Positions 33,066 through 42,034 of a stretch of DNA of 64,000 bases are shown here, piece after piece. Source of the stretch: an uncultured Eubacteriales bacterium (GTDB lineage: Bacteria; Bacillota; Clostridia; Oscillospirales; Oscillospiraceae); contig UQXI01000006.1 in the NCBI GenBank assembly GCA_900544975.1, positions 1 to 64,000 of the forward strand, written 5' to 3'. A program made the translations under genes and the position numbers. How positions within the stretch are numbered: the first letter of the stretch is position 1; the number at the start of each line of letters is the position of its first letter. The notes below the pieces were generated by a model. It was not told the DNA's origin. It was given only the letters and a program-made list of their open reading frames with translations, and did not search any database.

Positions 33066-34514
33066 TCAACGCTTTTGCCTCAGCATATCATTTTTGATAT
33101 TCCAAAGCTTCCGGGACAGGTCCACATAATACGTGTGCGGATTGTCAAACCGCTTCACCTCATCCCAGAGGGTACCCACCTGCTGCTGGCAATAGGCACG
33201 GATCTCATCCAATGTGGGCTTCCGGTACACCAACTGTCCCTGCCGGAAGATGGGGACCTGCAGCTCCTTGGCCGTAAAATTATACACCGTCTTGGTCTTC
33301 CATGTGGCCTCGGGGTCAAAAATCTCCAGGTCTTTGGAGTCATCCACCGTCTCGTCATGGAGGCACAGGTAATCCGCAATGGCCTTTCCGGTGTCGTTTC
33401 CGTAGAACCGGTACAGCTTCTTAAAATGGGGGTTGGTGATCTTCCCCACGTTTTCCGAAATCTTGATCTTGGGGACGATATTTCCCTCCCCGTCCTCCAC
33501 AGCAGCCAGCTTGTACACGCCACCGAACACCGGCTCCGACCGGGCGGTAATCAACCGCTCGCCCACGCCAAACATGTCGATGCAGGCTCCCTGGCGCAGG
33601 AGATCCTGAATGAGGTACTCGTCCAGGGCGTTGGACACGGAGATCTGGCATTCCGTCCAGCCCGCCTCATCCAGCATCTGCCGGGCCTTCCGGGTGAGGT
33701 AGGCCATATCGCCGGAATCCAGACGAATGCCGCACTTGGTGATGCCCAGGGGCTTCAGAACCTCGTTGAACGCCCGGATGGCGTTGGGTACGCCGGAATG
33801 CAGGGTATTGTAGGTGTCCACCAGGAGGGTCGCATTGGTGGGATAGAGCCGGCAATAGGTCTTGAAGGCCTCCAGCTCGTCATCAAACATCTGCACCCAG
33901 GCGTGGGCCATGGTGCCGCCGGCCCGGACCCCATAGAGCTGGTCAGAAATGGTGCAGGCCGTGCCGTGGCAGCCGCCGATGTAGGCAGCCCGGGCCCCCA
34001 GGATGGCCGCGTCGGAGCCCTGGGCCCGGCGGGAGCCGAATTCCAGCACCGTCCGCCCCTCTGCCGCCCGAACCACCCGGTTGGCCTTGGTGGCAATGAG
34101 GCTCTGGTGGTTCACCGCCAACAGCAAAAACGTCTCCACCAGCTGCGCCTCAATGGCAGGCGCGCGCACTGTGAGGATGGGCTCCTGGGGGAAAATGGGC
34201 GTCCCCTCGGGTACCGCCCAGATGTCGCCGGTAAAGCGGAACCGGCTCAAATACTCCAAAAACTCCGGCGAAAACAGGTTCCGGCCCCGGAGATAGGCAA
34301 TGTCTTCGGCATCAAAGTGCAGATCCTGGATATAGTCGATGATCTGCTCCAGCCCTGCCGCAATGGCAAACCCCCCGTCATCCGGGCATTTGCGGAAAAA
34401 TACGTCGAAGTAGCAAATGCGGTCCTGCAGTCCACTCTCAAAGTATCCGTTTCCCATGGTCAGCTCATAAAAGTCGCAGAGCATGGTCAGATTCAGCTTT
34501 TCTTTGGTTTCCAT
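33066..34514 (-). CDS. pncB: nicotinate phosphoribosyltransferase
   Basis: A 482-residue enzyme converting nicotinate, PRPP and ATP to nicotinate mononucleotide in NAD salvage. The N-terminal MLCDFYELTMGNGYF, FEFGSRRAQG-like EFGSRRAQGSDAAILGARA, GGTMAHAWVQMFDDE and the PRPP-region GIRLDSGDMAYLTRKAR, plus FGVGERLITA, are conserved. Length is normal. It is upstream of a coupled membrane protein and divergent from the thioesterase gene. Confidence 0.95.
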   Translation of the reverse strand: METKEKLNLTMLCDFYELTMGNGYFESGLQDRICYFDVFFRKCPDDGGFAIAAGLEQIIDYIQDLHFDAEDIAYLRGRNLFSPEFLEYLSRFRFTGDIWAVPEGTPIFPQEPILTVRAPAIEAQLVETFLLLAVNHQSLIATKANRVVRAAEGRTVLEFGSRRAQGSDAAILGARAAYIGGCHGTACTISDQLYGVRAGGTMAHAWVQMFDDELEAFKTYCRLYPTNATLLVDTYNTLHSGVPNAIRAFNEVLKPLGITKCGIRLDSGDMAYLTRKARQMLDEAGWTECQISVSNALDEYLIQDLLRQGACIDMFGVGERLITARSEPVFGGVYKLAAVEDGEGNIVPKIKISENVGKITNPHFKKLYRFYGNDTGKAIADYLCLHDETVDDSKDLEIFDPEATWKTKTVYNFTAKELQVPIFRQGQLVYRKPTLDEIRAYCQQQVGTLWDEVKRFDNPHTYYVDLSRKLWNIKNDMLRQKR

Positions 34515-34604
34515 ACCGGCACCTCACATGGGGCCCTCAAAAGAAGGCCAATTTCATTATTCTGATTATATGCCTTTTTCTCCCAAAGCGCAACCTCTTT
34601 TTCG

Positions 34605-34633
34605 TTGACATTTGTCCGGGCAGCCTGTATCAT
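34605..34633 (+). promoter_or_regulatory. strong promoter of the thioesterase gene
   Basis: Consensus -35 TTGACA (34605-34610), 17-base spacing, -10 TATCAT (34628-34633). Confidence 0.75.
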
Positions 34634-34680
34634 CAAAGAAACGCTGGGCTTTCGCCCTCATTAGAAAGGAAACCACCATT

Positions 34681-35067
34681 ATGGAACTGACAATCGGCAT
34701 GAAAGGGACCGTCTCCACCCTGGCAGAGCGGCAAGACACCGCCCTGGAAGTGGGCTCTGGGGATCTCTTGGTCTACGCCACCCCCTGCATGGCGGCTCTC
34801 ATGGAGGGGGCAGCCTGTGAAGCCATTGCCCCGGCCCTTTCCGAGGGGCAGACCTCTGTGGGCATCGCTCTGGACCTGGCTCACACCTCCGCCACCCCCG
34901 TTGGCATGGAGGTCCGCGCAGAGGCGGAGGTCACGGATATCTCCGGAAAGATCATCACATTCCAAATCACCGCCTTCGACGAAGCCGGAGAAATCGGCCG
35001 CTGCACCCACCAGCGGGCCCTGGTCAACGCCCAGCGGTTTTTAGAAAAGGCTTACGACAAGCTGTGA
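34681..35067 (+). CDS. FlK-like hotdog-fold acyl-CoA thioesterase
   Basis: A 128-residue single hotdog domain related to fluoroacetyl-CoA thioesterase. Candidate catalytic residues line up with FlK Thr42-Glu50-His76: Thr in YATPCMAALMEGAA, Glu in the same block, and His in LDLAHTSATPVGMEV. Such small thioesterases hydrolyse short acyl-CoAs; a fluoroacetate role is not implied. ATG 34681 is preceded by GAAAGGA. The upstream frame extension to 34612 lies in the promoter and is rejected. Confidence 0.85.
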   Translation: MELTIGMKGTVSTLAERQDTALEVGSGDLLVYATPCMAALMEGAACEAIAPALSEGQTSVGIALDLAHTSATPVGMEVRAEAEVTDISGKIITFQITAFDEAGEIGRCTHQRALVNAQRFLEKAYDKL

Positions 35068-35221
35068 GGCAGACCGGCGTGTCTCCCCGCCGTGAAGGCC
35101 AGCCTGTCAGAGAAAGGAAATGCCCTCACTCCGGGCGTCGGTATCCCATCCTTGCAATTTCTCCAAAACGCCAGTATAATAAGCCTGACCAGACAGTTTG
35201 CTGAAATTGGAGTGAGAGAAA

Positions 35222-36109
35222 TTGGAACAGCGCAAGAAGCAATGGGGAGACCGGCGGGATGGCTGGTGGCTGCGGGAGCTGCCAGGAATGACCCAGTTTA
35301 CCCCCCATCTGTATCCCAATCGGGCCGATAACGAGGCTTACATCAACGTAGACATCGATCTGCGCCCTCTGGATGCCTATTTGGCCAAGAAAAATGCCGG
35401 GCGGGCCGAGGACAAGTATACCTATTTCCACCTGATCAGCGCCGCCATTGGCAAGGCCTTCGTCCTGCGGCCGAAGATGAACCGATTCATTGCCTACAAC
35501 CGGGTCTACCAGCGGAAGTACATCTCCGTGGCCTTCGTGGTCAAGAAAAAATTCGAGGACAGATCCGAAGAGGGGCTGGCCTTCCAGTATTTTGATCAGG
35601 ATTCCACCCTGGACGGCTACCACCAGGACCTGATGCAGACCATTCACCAGTGCCGCCGCACCGATGTGAAGGATCCCTCCTCCGGCATGATGGACAAACT
35701 GGTGCGGCTCCCCCGACCCATTTTGCGGTTGGTGATGCATACCTTGTTCTTCCTGGACCGGCACGGCAGGGTCCCCCAGGGGATCATCGCCACGGACCCC
35801 AACTATTCCTCTATCTTTATCAGCAATTTGGGCTCCATCGGTCTGGAGTGCGGCTATCACCATCTGACCAACTGGGGTACCAACTCTTGCTTTGTGGTCA
35901 TCGGGAAGAAGCACTGGACCATGACCTATGACGAAACCGGCGCCAGGGATCCCCATCAGGTGATCCCCCTGGGTATCACCCTGGATGAGCGGATTGCCGA
36001 CGGCTACTACTATTCCGGTACGGTGGCGTTGGTCAAGGAGCTGCTCCAGCATCCGGAGCTTTTGGAGCTCCCTGCCAGCACTCCGGTGGAATACGCCATC
36101 CACCGGTAA
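35222..36109 (+). CDS. 2-oxoacid dehydrogenase E2-type acyltransferase-like protein, catalytic His missing
   Basis: A 295-residue protein with the chloramphenicol-acetyltransferase/E2 catalytic-domain fold and no lipoyl or subunit-binding domains. Clear blocks are INVDIDLRPLDAYLAK, YFHLISAAIGKAFVLRPKMN and SSIFISNLGSIGL. The C-terminal E2 signature DHRxxDG reads DERIADG, so the catalytic His is Glu; a classic acyltransfer mechanism is doubtful. Stand-alone relatives occur in Clostridia. Start TTG 35222 has GGAGTG nine bases upstream. A DUF1653 gene follows closely. Confidence 0.75.
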   Translation: MEQRKKQWGDRRDGWWLRELPGMTQFTPHLYPNRADNEAYINVDIDLRPLDAYLAKKNAGRAEDKYTYFHLISAAIGKAFVLRPKMNRFIAYNRVYQRKYISVAFVVKKKFEDRSEEGLAFQYFDQDSTLDGYHQDLMQTIHQCRRTDVKDPSSGMMDKLVRLPRPILRLVMHTLFFLDRHGRVPQGIIATDPNYSSIFISNLGSIGLECGYHHLTNWGTNSCFVVIGKKHWTMTYDETGARDPHQVIPLGITLDERIADGYYYSGTVALVKELLQHPELLELPASTPVEYAIHR

Positions 36110-36121
36110 GGAGGAGATTCT

Positions 36122-36340
36122 ATGGCAATTCAGCCTGGCGTATACCGCCACTTCAAGGGAAACGAGTACCTGCTTCTGGGAGAGGCCCGACATTCTGAGA
36201 CCCTGGAACCTATGGTCGTCTACCGCGCCCTGTACGGCGACGGCAGCCTCTGGGTCCGGCCTGCCGCCATGTGGGAGGAGCTTGTGGAGCGGGCAGACTA
36301 CACCGGTCCCCGGTTCACCTATCTTCGCCCGGAGCCGTAA
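36122..36340 (+). CDS. DUF1653 family protein
   Basis: A 72-residue DUF1653 protein: start PGVYRHFKGNEYLLLGEARH, LEPMVVYRALYGDGSLWVRP and a closing FTYL motif. Small cytoplasmic beta protein of unknown role. GGAGGAG precedes ATG 36122. Twelve bases after the E2-like gene, so same transcript. Confidence 0.9.
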   Translation: MAIQPGVYRHFKGNEYLLLGEARHSETLEPMVVYRALYGDGSLWVRPAAMWEELVERADYTGPRFTYLRPEP

Positions 36341-36366
36341 TCGCCGGGCGCCATCCAGATTGCAAA

Positions 36367-36427
36367 ACCCCCGGATCCATTCTCCCTCTGCTGTCAGGCA
36401 GAGGGAGTGGATCCGGGGGTCATTTTG
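36367..36427. terminator. very long bidirectional terminator hairpin
   Basis: CCCCCGGATCCA / TGGATCCGGGGG continues inward as CTCCCTCTGC / GCAGAGGGAG with a five-base loop; TCATTTT follows on + and TTTTGC on minus. Confidence 0.9.
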
Positions 36428-36464
36428 ATCTTGCCAGGCTCACCTGGCAGCACCTTTTACACGC

Positions 36465-39242
36465 TTAGAATTTTTGATCCAGCAGCGTCAAAAGTTTGGC
36501 CATTTGTACCCGGGTCACCGGCTTTTCCGGTCCCATGTAGCCGTCGCCGTAGCCGACCATCAGTCCGGCAGCATGGGCCCAGGCAAGGGCCTCTTCCGCA
36601 TACGGGGAGACCTGATCGGCATCCAGGAAAACAGGGAGCGAGGCGCCAGGAACCGGTGTCTTACCCAGATAACCGGTTACATACCGGTAGACAAAGGCGG
36701 CTGCCTGCTCCCGGGTCACGGGGGCGTCCGGGGCGAAGGTATGAGCCGAGACGCCCTTGGCAATGCCGTTGGCTGCAGCCCAGGCCACTGCTTCGGCATA
36801 GTACGTATGGTCCGCCACATCCTGGAAGGGGGAAGCGCCGTTCCCTTGGGGCTCCCCAGCCAGACGATACAGGGTGGTCACCATCATGGCACGGGTCATG
36901 CTTTTGTAAGGCCCAAAGGTGGTGGCGTCCATCCCCTTCATGAGCCCGTGGGAGATGACATAATCGGTGTAGGGATGGTACCAGACCGCAGGATTCAGAT
37001 CCGCAAATGCGCGGCTGGGGCAGTCCTCCTCCCCCTTGCAGATCTTCTGGTCCCGCTCGCTGTAGAGCCGCCACAGCTGGGTGCCGTAATAGGGGTTGGC
37101 AGTGCCAAGAAACACCCCCTGGTCTGTGGAGCAGATGGTCCGCAGACCGTGGTTGGCGCCATCGCCAAAGCCGTCCCGGGTGATGGCGTCAAAGTTCACG
37201 CCATCGTTGGAAACCAGCAGGTCAAAGCCCCGCTCGCACTGCTGGGCATAGTAGTTGACGCCAAAATAGAAGACGAAGTTATGAATGGTGGAATCATAAA
37301 ACACCTGGTCGCAAGCGTCAAGCAGCTTCTCCAGCTGCTGCCGGAGCATAGCCTTTAGCCGGTCGCCCACCGCGCCCTGGGCCTCTGCGCCCTGGGAAAC
37401 CAGGAGCTCTGCCACAGTGGTTTCATTGGCGGCGGCGTATTGCTCCAGGAAATCGGGCTGTGCCAGTTCCTCTTCCAGCTTGCTGCGGATCCGCGCCTTG
37501 AAGGCTTCGTAATCCCCCAGGGTTTCCCGGTAATCCGGCACCGGGTCCCAATCGGTGGACATGTCTGTGGCAAAGCCGGCCAGATCCCGGAACAGGTCGA
37601 AGGTATACTCATTGAACAGCGTAGCCTTCAAAAACAGGGACAGGTAGGGGTTGTTCTCCTGGCCCAGCGCCTGCAACAGGACATCCTCCAGCAGATCCGC
37701 CCGCCCGCTGATATCCTCATAATCCATGTTGGCCACCTGCCCATCGGTGAGCTGGGTGAACATGTAGGTGAGGGTAGAGGTGTCAAAGGTACCAATGTAC
37801 AGCTCGTCATTGTGGACGCCGAAGCGCCAGACATACTGGTTGGAGTGGTTGCCCAGACCGGCGCCCAGGTTCCCCAAGGGGCCCTCTGGGAAATAGGGGT
37901 TGTCGTCCTGGCCGCCAATCTGCTCAAAATGCTCCTCCGCATCCATGCGGTAGAGGTAGATGGAGTGATCCAGGTCGTTGTACAGATGCTCAAAGTTGCC
38001 GGTAGCAGGCACAGCGGCCAAGTCCAGCATGGGATCGTTGTAGGTTCCCAGATACAGGTATCCGTTATAGACCCACAGGTTACAGGCCATGGAGTAGTTG
38101 ATGCCCAGGCCAAAGCCGTATTGGCTGTGGTCGCCGATGACCTGTGTCCAGGTGAAGGAACCGTCCGCCAGCTTTTCACCCCGGTACATGGCAAAGCCCT
38201 GCTTGTTGGTGACGCCGGTGCTGGGATCGGTCTTGTCTGTGACCACAGTCACGTAGAGGTAGCCGTTGTACGCAATGATATCCCAAACGCCGCCGCCGTT
38301 GAGGCCGTCAATCTGCATCACAGCAGGCAGGCCCTCAAAATCATCCTGGTCGGCGATGACCCGCCAGGTATCCAGCGAGGCGCTGGGATCCGAGTTGGCT
38401 ACAATGATGCCGCCCGGGGTCCCCTTGCCATCGTAGTTGTCTGTAGCCAGGCACATGAGGATTTCTCCATCATAAACCAGCAGCCCATGCACACCGTTGG
38501 ACACGCCACGGGTTCTGTTGATGTTGTAGTACACAATGTTGGCCTCGTTGGTGGCCGGATCGATCTCAACCAGAGTCGCTGTGGGGTTGCCCATGCCCGC
38601 AAAGTACAGCTTCCCCTGGAACTCAAACACCATCCGGTAACCGGACAGGTAGTTTTTCACCGCCATCGTCGGCGCATAGCCTGGGAAAATGTCAGGATAT
38701 TGACTCCAGACCTCCCGCTCCCGGAAAATCACCTTGGCTTCCCCTGTGACCTTATGGACCGCCATAATCACCGGCGTCCAGTCGCTCATCAGGGTACCGT
38801 CAAACGTATCCACGCCAAAGGCAATCTGGACAATCTCATTCGCAATTTTCCCGGTGTTGAGCTCCGGGTCCAGAAGGCCGGAGTTCTTCATGCCGTCCAG
38901 GGTGGTCTTCACATTGTTGTGATAGATGTAGTACGTAGAATTGTAACAAGTGCCAATGTATATATAGTCTCCGGCCTCTGCCATGGACCAGGAATAGCTC
39001 TGCCCCCGGTCCTGTTCCTCCCCCGTGAGGATCCCATCCACTTCCCCTGCGCCCAAGGTGGGATGGGATACTTTGTCAATGGTATAACCACCATCGGAGA
39101 AGATCCCCTCTTCATAGGGCTGGTAACGGATGTTCCCGTGCTTGTCGGTGTAGATGCCGTCATAGGCCAGCGCCGTTGTCGCCAGCAGGCACACTACCAG
39201 GAGCAGTGAGACCAGCCTTGCCGTGTGTTTTTTGAGTCGCAT
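36465..39242 (-). CDS. S-layer-homology surface protein with beta-propeller-like N-terminal region
   Basis: A 925-residue secreted protein. Signal peptide about 1-25 (VSLLLVVCLLATTALA). The middle has repeated blade-like segments such as GDYIYIGTCYNSTYY, GKLYFAGMGNPTATLVEID, NGYLYLGTYNDPM and HNDELYIGTFDTST, suggesting a beta-propeller. Residues about 745-925 hold three SLH repeats (FADLNPAVWYHPYTDYV, FQDVADHTYYAEAVAWA, FLDADQVSPYAEEALAWAH) for wall attachment. AGGAGG lies before ATG 39242. Ligand or enzymatic role unknown. Confidence 0.85.
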   Translation of the reverse strand: MRLKKHTARLVSLLLVVCLLATTALAYDGIYTDKHGNIRYQPYEEGIFSDGGYTIDKVSHPTLGAGEVDGILTGEEQDRGQSYSWSMAEAGDYIYIGTCYNSTYYIYHNNVKTTLDGMKNSGLLDPELNTGKIANEIVQIAFGVDTFDGTLMSDWTPVIMAVHKVTGEAKVIFREREVWSQYPDIFPGYAPTMAVKNYLSGYRMVFEFQGKLYFAGMGNPTATLVEIDPATNEANIVYYNINRTRGVSNGVHGLLVYDGEILMCLATDNYDGKGTPGGIIVANSDPSASLDTWRVIADQDDFEGLPAVMQIDGLNGGGVWDIIAYNGYLYVTVVTDKTDPSTGVTNKQGFAMYRGEKLADGSFTWTQVIGDHSQYGFGLGINYSMACNLWVYNGYLYLGTYNDPMLDLAAVPATGNFEHLYNDLDHSIYLYRMDAEEHFEQIGGQDDNPYFPEGPLGNLGAGLGNHSNQYVWRFGVHNDELYIGTFDTSTLTYMFTQLTDGQVANMDYEDISGRADLLEDVLLQALGQENNPYLSLFLKATLFNEYTFDLFRDLAGFATDMSTDWDPVPDYRETLGDYEAFKARIRSKLEEELAQPDFLEQYAAANETTVAELLVSQGAEAQGAVGDRLKAMLRQQLEKLLDACDQVFYDSTIHNFVFYFGVNYYAQQCERGFDLLVSNDGVNFDAITRDGFGDGANHGLRTICSTDQGVFLGTANPYYGTQLWRLYSERDQKICKGEEDCPSRAFADLNPAVWYHPYTDYVISHGLMKGMDATTFGPYKSMTRAMMVTTLYRLAGEPQGNGASPFQDVADHTYYAEAVAWAAANGIAKGVSAHTFAPDAPVTREQAAAFVYRYVTGYLGKTPVPGASLPVFLDADQVSPYAEEALAWAHAAGLMVGYGDGYMGPEKPVTRVQMAKLLTLLDQKF

Positions 39243-39344
39243 ACTGTTGCCTCCTGTAAAAATTCTGGGGCTGGAGTCGAGGTATCTGCCTGTGTCCACG
39301 CAAAGCGGGCAAAAGGGACTTCCTTTTCCCCAACTGCCGCTTTG

Positions 39345-39373
39345 ATTATACAGAGCCATATCCAGTTTTACAA
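39345..39373 (-). promoter_or_regulatory. promoter of the 925-residue SLH protein gene
   Basis: Minus strand: -35 TTGTAA (39368-39373), 17-base spacing, -10 TATAAT (39345-39350). Confidence 0.72.
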
Positions 39374-39437
39374 CTGGGTTTTTCAGAAAATTTAATCCAC
39401 GTCCGGCTGACAAAGTCATGGGTTTTGTTCACGTACA

Positions 39438-39490
39438 CAAAAGGACCGCAGCAAAGAAACGCGCCTGTGCGCGTCTCCTTGCTGCGGTGG
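39438..39490 (-). terminator. terminator of fba
   Basis: CCGCAGCAAGGAGACGCGC pairs with GCGCGTTTCTTTGCTGCGG (39446-39487); TCCTTTTGTG follows on the minus strand. Confidence 0.85.
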
Positions 39491-39521
39491 ACAGAACCGT
39501 TTGGAACGGCGAACTGGATAT

Positions 39522-40460
39522 TTAAGCCTTACCGGCGCAGCCCAGGACGTTCACCAGCTTGTGGCGAACCAGCTCCTTGATGTTGGCGCGGGCGGGCTTC
39601 AGGTACTCCCGGGGGTCGAACTTGTCGGGATGGGCGTCGAAGAACTCCCGGATGGTGCCGGTCATGGCCAGGCGGAGATCGGAGTCGATGTTGATCTTGC
39701 AGACGGACAGCTCTGCGGCATGGCGCAGCTGATCCTCAGGTACGCCGATGGCGCCAGGCATCTTACCGCCGTGGGCGTTGATCATCTCCACGTAGTTCTG
39801 GGGCACGGAGGAGGAGCCATGGAGCACGATGGGGAAGCCGGGCAGGCGGCGGGAGACCTCCTCCAGCACGTCAAAGCGGAGCTGAGGCTTGGTGCCGGGC
39901 TTGAACTTGTAAGCGCCGTGGGACGTGCCGATGGCAATGGCCAGGGAGTCACAGCCAGTCTTGGAGACGAACTCTTCCACTTCCTCGGGGCGGGTGTAGG
40001 AGGCATGGCCCTCCGCCACAACCACTTCGTCCTCAATGCCCGCCAGGGTGCCCAGCTCGGCCTCCACGACGACACCGTGGTCGTGGGCGTACTCCACCAC
40101 CTTCTTGGTGATCTCAATGTTCTCTGCGAAGGGCTTGGAGGAGGCGTCGATCATCACAGAGGTAAAGCCGCCATCGATGCAGCTCTTGCAGGTCTCGAAA
40201 TCGGGACCATGATCCAGGTGCAGCACCACGGGGATCTCGGGGCACTCCAGCACGGCAGCCTCCACCAGCTTCACCAGATAGGTATGGTTGGCGTAGGCCC
40301 GGGCGCCCTTGGACACCTGGAGAATGACGGGGGCCTTCTCCTCCCGGCAGGCTTCCGTGATGCCCTGCACGATTTCCATATTGTTGACGTTGAAAGCGCC
40401 GATGGCGTAGCCGCCGTCATAAGCCTTCTTGAACATTTCAGTCGAAGTTACCAGAGGCAT
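39522..40460 (-). CDS. fba: class II fructose-1,6-bisphosphate aldolase
   Basis: A 312-residue zinc aldolase of glycolysis and gluconeogenesis. GAFNVNNMEI near the start, the Zn/acid motifs VVLHLDHGPDFETCK and EAELGTLAG, the phosphate loop AIGTSHGAYKF and VLHGSSSVP are conserved. ATG 40460 with AAGGAG upstream is chosen over a 11-codon longer frame. Divergent from the PPi-phosphofructokinase gene, giving adjacent steps of glycolysis from one promoter region. Confidence 0.96.
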   Translation of the reverse strand: MPLVTSTEMFKKAYDGGYAIGAFNVNNMEIVQGITEACREEKAPVILQVSKGARAYANHTYLVKLVEAAVLECPEIPVVLHLDHGPDFETCKSCIDGGFTSVMIDASSKPFAENIEITKKVVEYAHDHGVVVEAELGTLAGIEDEVVVAEGHASYTRPEEVEEFVSKTGCDSLAIAIGTSHGAYKFKPGTKPQLRFDVLEEVSRRLPGFPIVLHGSSSVPQNYVEMINAHGGKMPGAIGVPEDQLRHAAELSVCKINIDSDLRLAMTGTIREFFDAHPDKFDPREYLKPARANIKELVRHKLVNVLGCAGKA

Positions 40461-40513
40461 TGCAAACACTCCTTGTCTTTTTCCGGCGGTCACCCGCCTG
40501 TTTTCTGGAGTAC

Positions 40514-40541
40514 ATTATACCACAAATCCGCCCGAATTCAA
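40514..40541 (-). promoter_or_regulatory. promoter of fba
   Basis: Minus strand: -35 TTGAAT (40536-40541), 16-base spacing, -10 TATAAT (40514-40519). Confidence 0.7.
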
Positions 40542-40550
40542 TTATTTTAT

Positions 40551-40579
40551 TTGCCATTCCCGGCGCTTTGTGATATAAT
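40551..40579 (+). promoter_or_regulatory. promoter of the phosphofructokinase gene
   Basis: -35 TTGCCA (40551-40556), 17-base spacing, -10 TATAAT (40574-40579). Back to back with the fba promoter. Confidence 0.7.
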
Positions 40580-40658
40580 TTAATCGTGTGCGCCTAAATA
40601 GGAGGCATGCTGTTCAACTTGCATAAATTTTCGAATCTGTTTCCTGGAGGTACTATAA

Positions 40659-41903
40659 ATGTCTACCAAAGCTCTCACAGGCTCTGTCATCATTGGCCAG
40701 TCCGGCGGCCCCTCCGCCGTCATCAACGCCAGCGCCTATGGCGTTATCAAAACCGCGTTGGAAAATGAAAATATCACCAAGGTATACGGCGCATTCCACG
40801 GCATCAAGGGCGTGCTGAACGATCAGCTCATGATCATGGACGAGGAAGATCCCAAGGAGCTGGAGCTTCTGCTCTCCACCCCCTCCTCCGCCCTGGGCTC
40901 CTGCCGGTATAAAATTGCCGACCCGGACGTGGACGACGCCGACTACAAGCGGATCCTGGAGATCTTCCAGAAGTACAACGTCCGCTACTTCTTCTACAAC
41001 GGCGGCAACGATTCCATGGACACCTGCAATAAAATCTCCAAGTATATGAACCGGGTGGGCTATGAATGCCGGGTCATGGGCGTGCCCAAGACCATTGACA
41101 ACGACCTGGCCGGGACGGACCACTGCCCTGGCTTCGCCTCCGCCGCCAAGTATATCGCCACCTCCGTGATGGAAGTCTCCCGGGACTGCCACGTGTACGA
41201 CACCGGCATGGTCACCATCATCGAGTGCATGGGCCGCCACGCCGGCTGGCTCACCGCCGCCGCCGCTCTGGCCGGCGTCAAGGGAGATGGCCCGGATCTC
41301 ATCTACCTGCCCGAGGTGGACTTCCACATGGATTCCTTCCTGGCAGATGTGAAGCGGGTTTATGAAGAGAAGAAGAACTGCATCGTCGCCGTGTCCGAGG
41401 GCATCCACTACGCCGACGGTACCTTCGTTTCCGAAGCCAAGACCTCCGGCACAGACGGCTTTGGCCATGCCCAGCTGGGCGGCCTGGCTGCCAGACTGGC
41501 CGATGTGGTGAAGGCCGCCACCGGCGCCAAAGTCCGGCCCATTGAGCTGAGCCTGCTGCAGCGCTGCGCCGCGCACTGTGCTTCTGGCACGGACATCGCC
41601 GAGTCCTTCCTCTCCGGCAAGACTGCGGTGGAAGCTGCCGTGGCCGGTGAGACCGACAAAATGGTGGGCTTCGCCTGTACACGGGACGAAGACGGTTACC
41701 GGTGCGAGCCCAAGCTCTTTGACCTGTCTCTGGTAGCCAACACCGAGAAGAAGGTCCCCACAGAGTGGATCAACGCCCAAGGCAACCAGGTAACCCAGGC
41801 CTTCATCGACTACTGCCTGCCCCTCATCCAGGGAGAGACTGGCATGATCAAGGAAGACGGCCTGCCCCGGTTCTGCCACCTGAAGCGGGTCTTTGCCAAA
41901 TAG
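40659..41903 (+). CDS. pfp: diphosphate-dependent 6-phosphofructokinase
   Basis: A 414-residue phosphofructokinase. IGQSGGPSAVINAS starts the nucleotide-binding fold; YNGGNDSMDTC and GVPKTIDNDLAGTDH contain the Asn and Lys (PKTIDND rather than PGTIDND) that mark PPi rather than ATP as phosphoryl donor. ECMGRHAGWL is the sugar-phosphate region. This enzyme is reversible and would serve both glycolysis and gluconeogenesis. CTGGAGG precedes the ATG. Confidence 0.93.
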   Translation: MSTKALTGSVIIGQSGGPSAVINASAYGVIKTALENENITKVYGAFHGIKGVLNDQLMIMDEEDPKELELLLSTPSSALGSCRYKIADPDVDDADYKRILEIFQKYNVRYFFYNGGNDSMDTCNKISKYMNRVGYECRVMGVPKTIDNDLAGTDHCPGFASAAKYIATSVMEVSRDCHVYDTGMVTIIECMGRHAGWLTAAAALAGVKGDGPDLIYLPEVDFHMDSFLADVKRVYEEKKNCIVAVSEGIHYADGTFVSEAKTSGTDGFGHAQLGGLAARLADVVKAATGAKVRPIELSLLQRCAAHCASGTDIAESFLSGKTAVEAAVAGETDKMVGFACTRDEDGYRCEPKLFDLSLVANTEKKVPTEWINAQGNQVTQAFIDYCLPLIQGETGMIKEDGLPRFCHLKRVFAK

Positions 41904-41924
41904 GAATTCCAAGCGTGTCACGAA

Positions 41925-41956
41925 AAAGGCGGGCGCACGCTGTGCGCCCCTACGGC
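41925..41956 (+). repeat. half-copy of the dispersed GTAGGGGCG repeat (degenerate)
   Basis: GGCGGGCGCACGCTGTGCG followed by CCCCTACGG resembles one inverted arm of the repeats at 56.7-57.1 kb, with several substitutions. Confidence 0.45.
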
Positions 41957-41982
41957 TTGGATCGTGTTTCCTTTACGTCATA

Positions 41983-42027
41983 AAAAGAGGGGGCTGTTGC
42001 GAACATTTTCTCGCAGCAGTCCCCCTT
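41983..42027. terminator. bidirectional terminator
   Basis: AAAGAGGGGGCTGTTGCGA / TCGCAGCAGTCCCCCTTT, between the convergent pfp and C39-peptidase genes. Confidence 0.88.
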
Positions 42028-42034
42028 TATGTAT

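Noticed and set aside
37440..39209. 589-codon plus-strand frame opposite the SLH protein
   Set aside because: Shadow frame without ribosome site; the minus strand has signal peptide and SLH repeats.
40653..41921. 422-codon minus-strand frame opposite the phosphofructokinase
   Set aside because: Shadow frame; the plus strand has PKTIDND and GGNDSM motifs and promoter.
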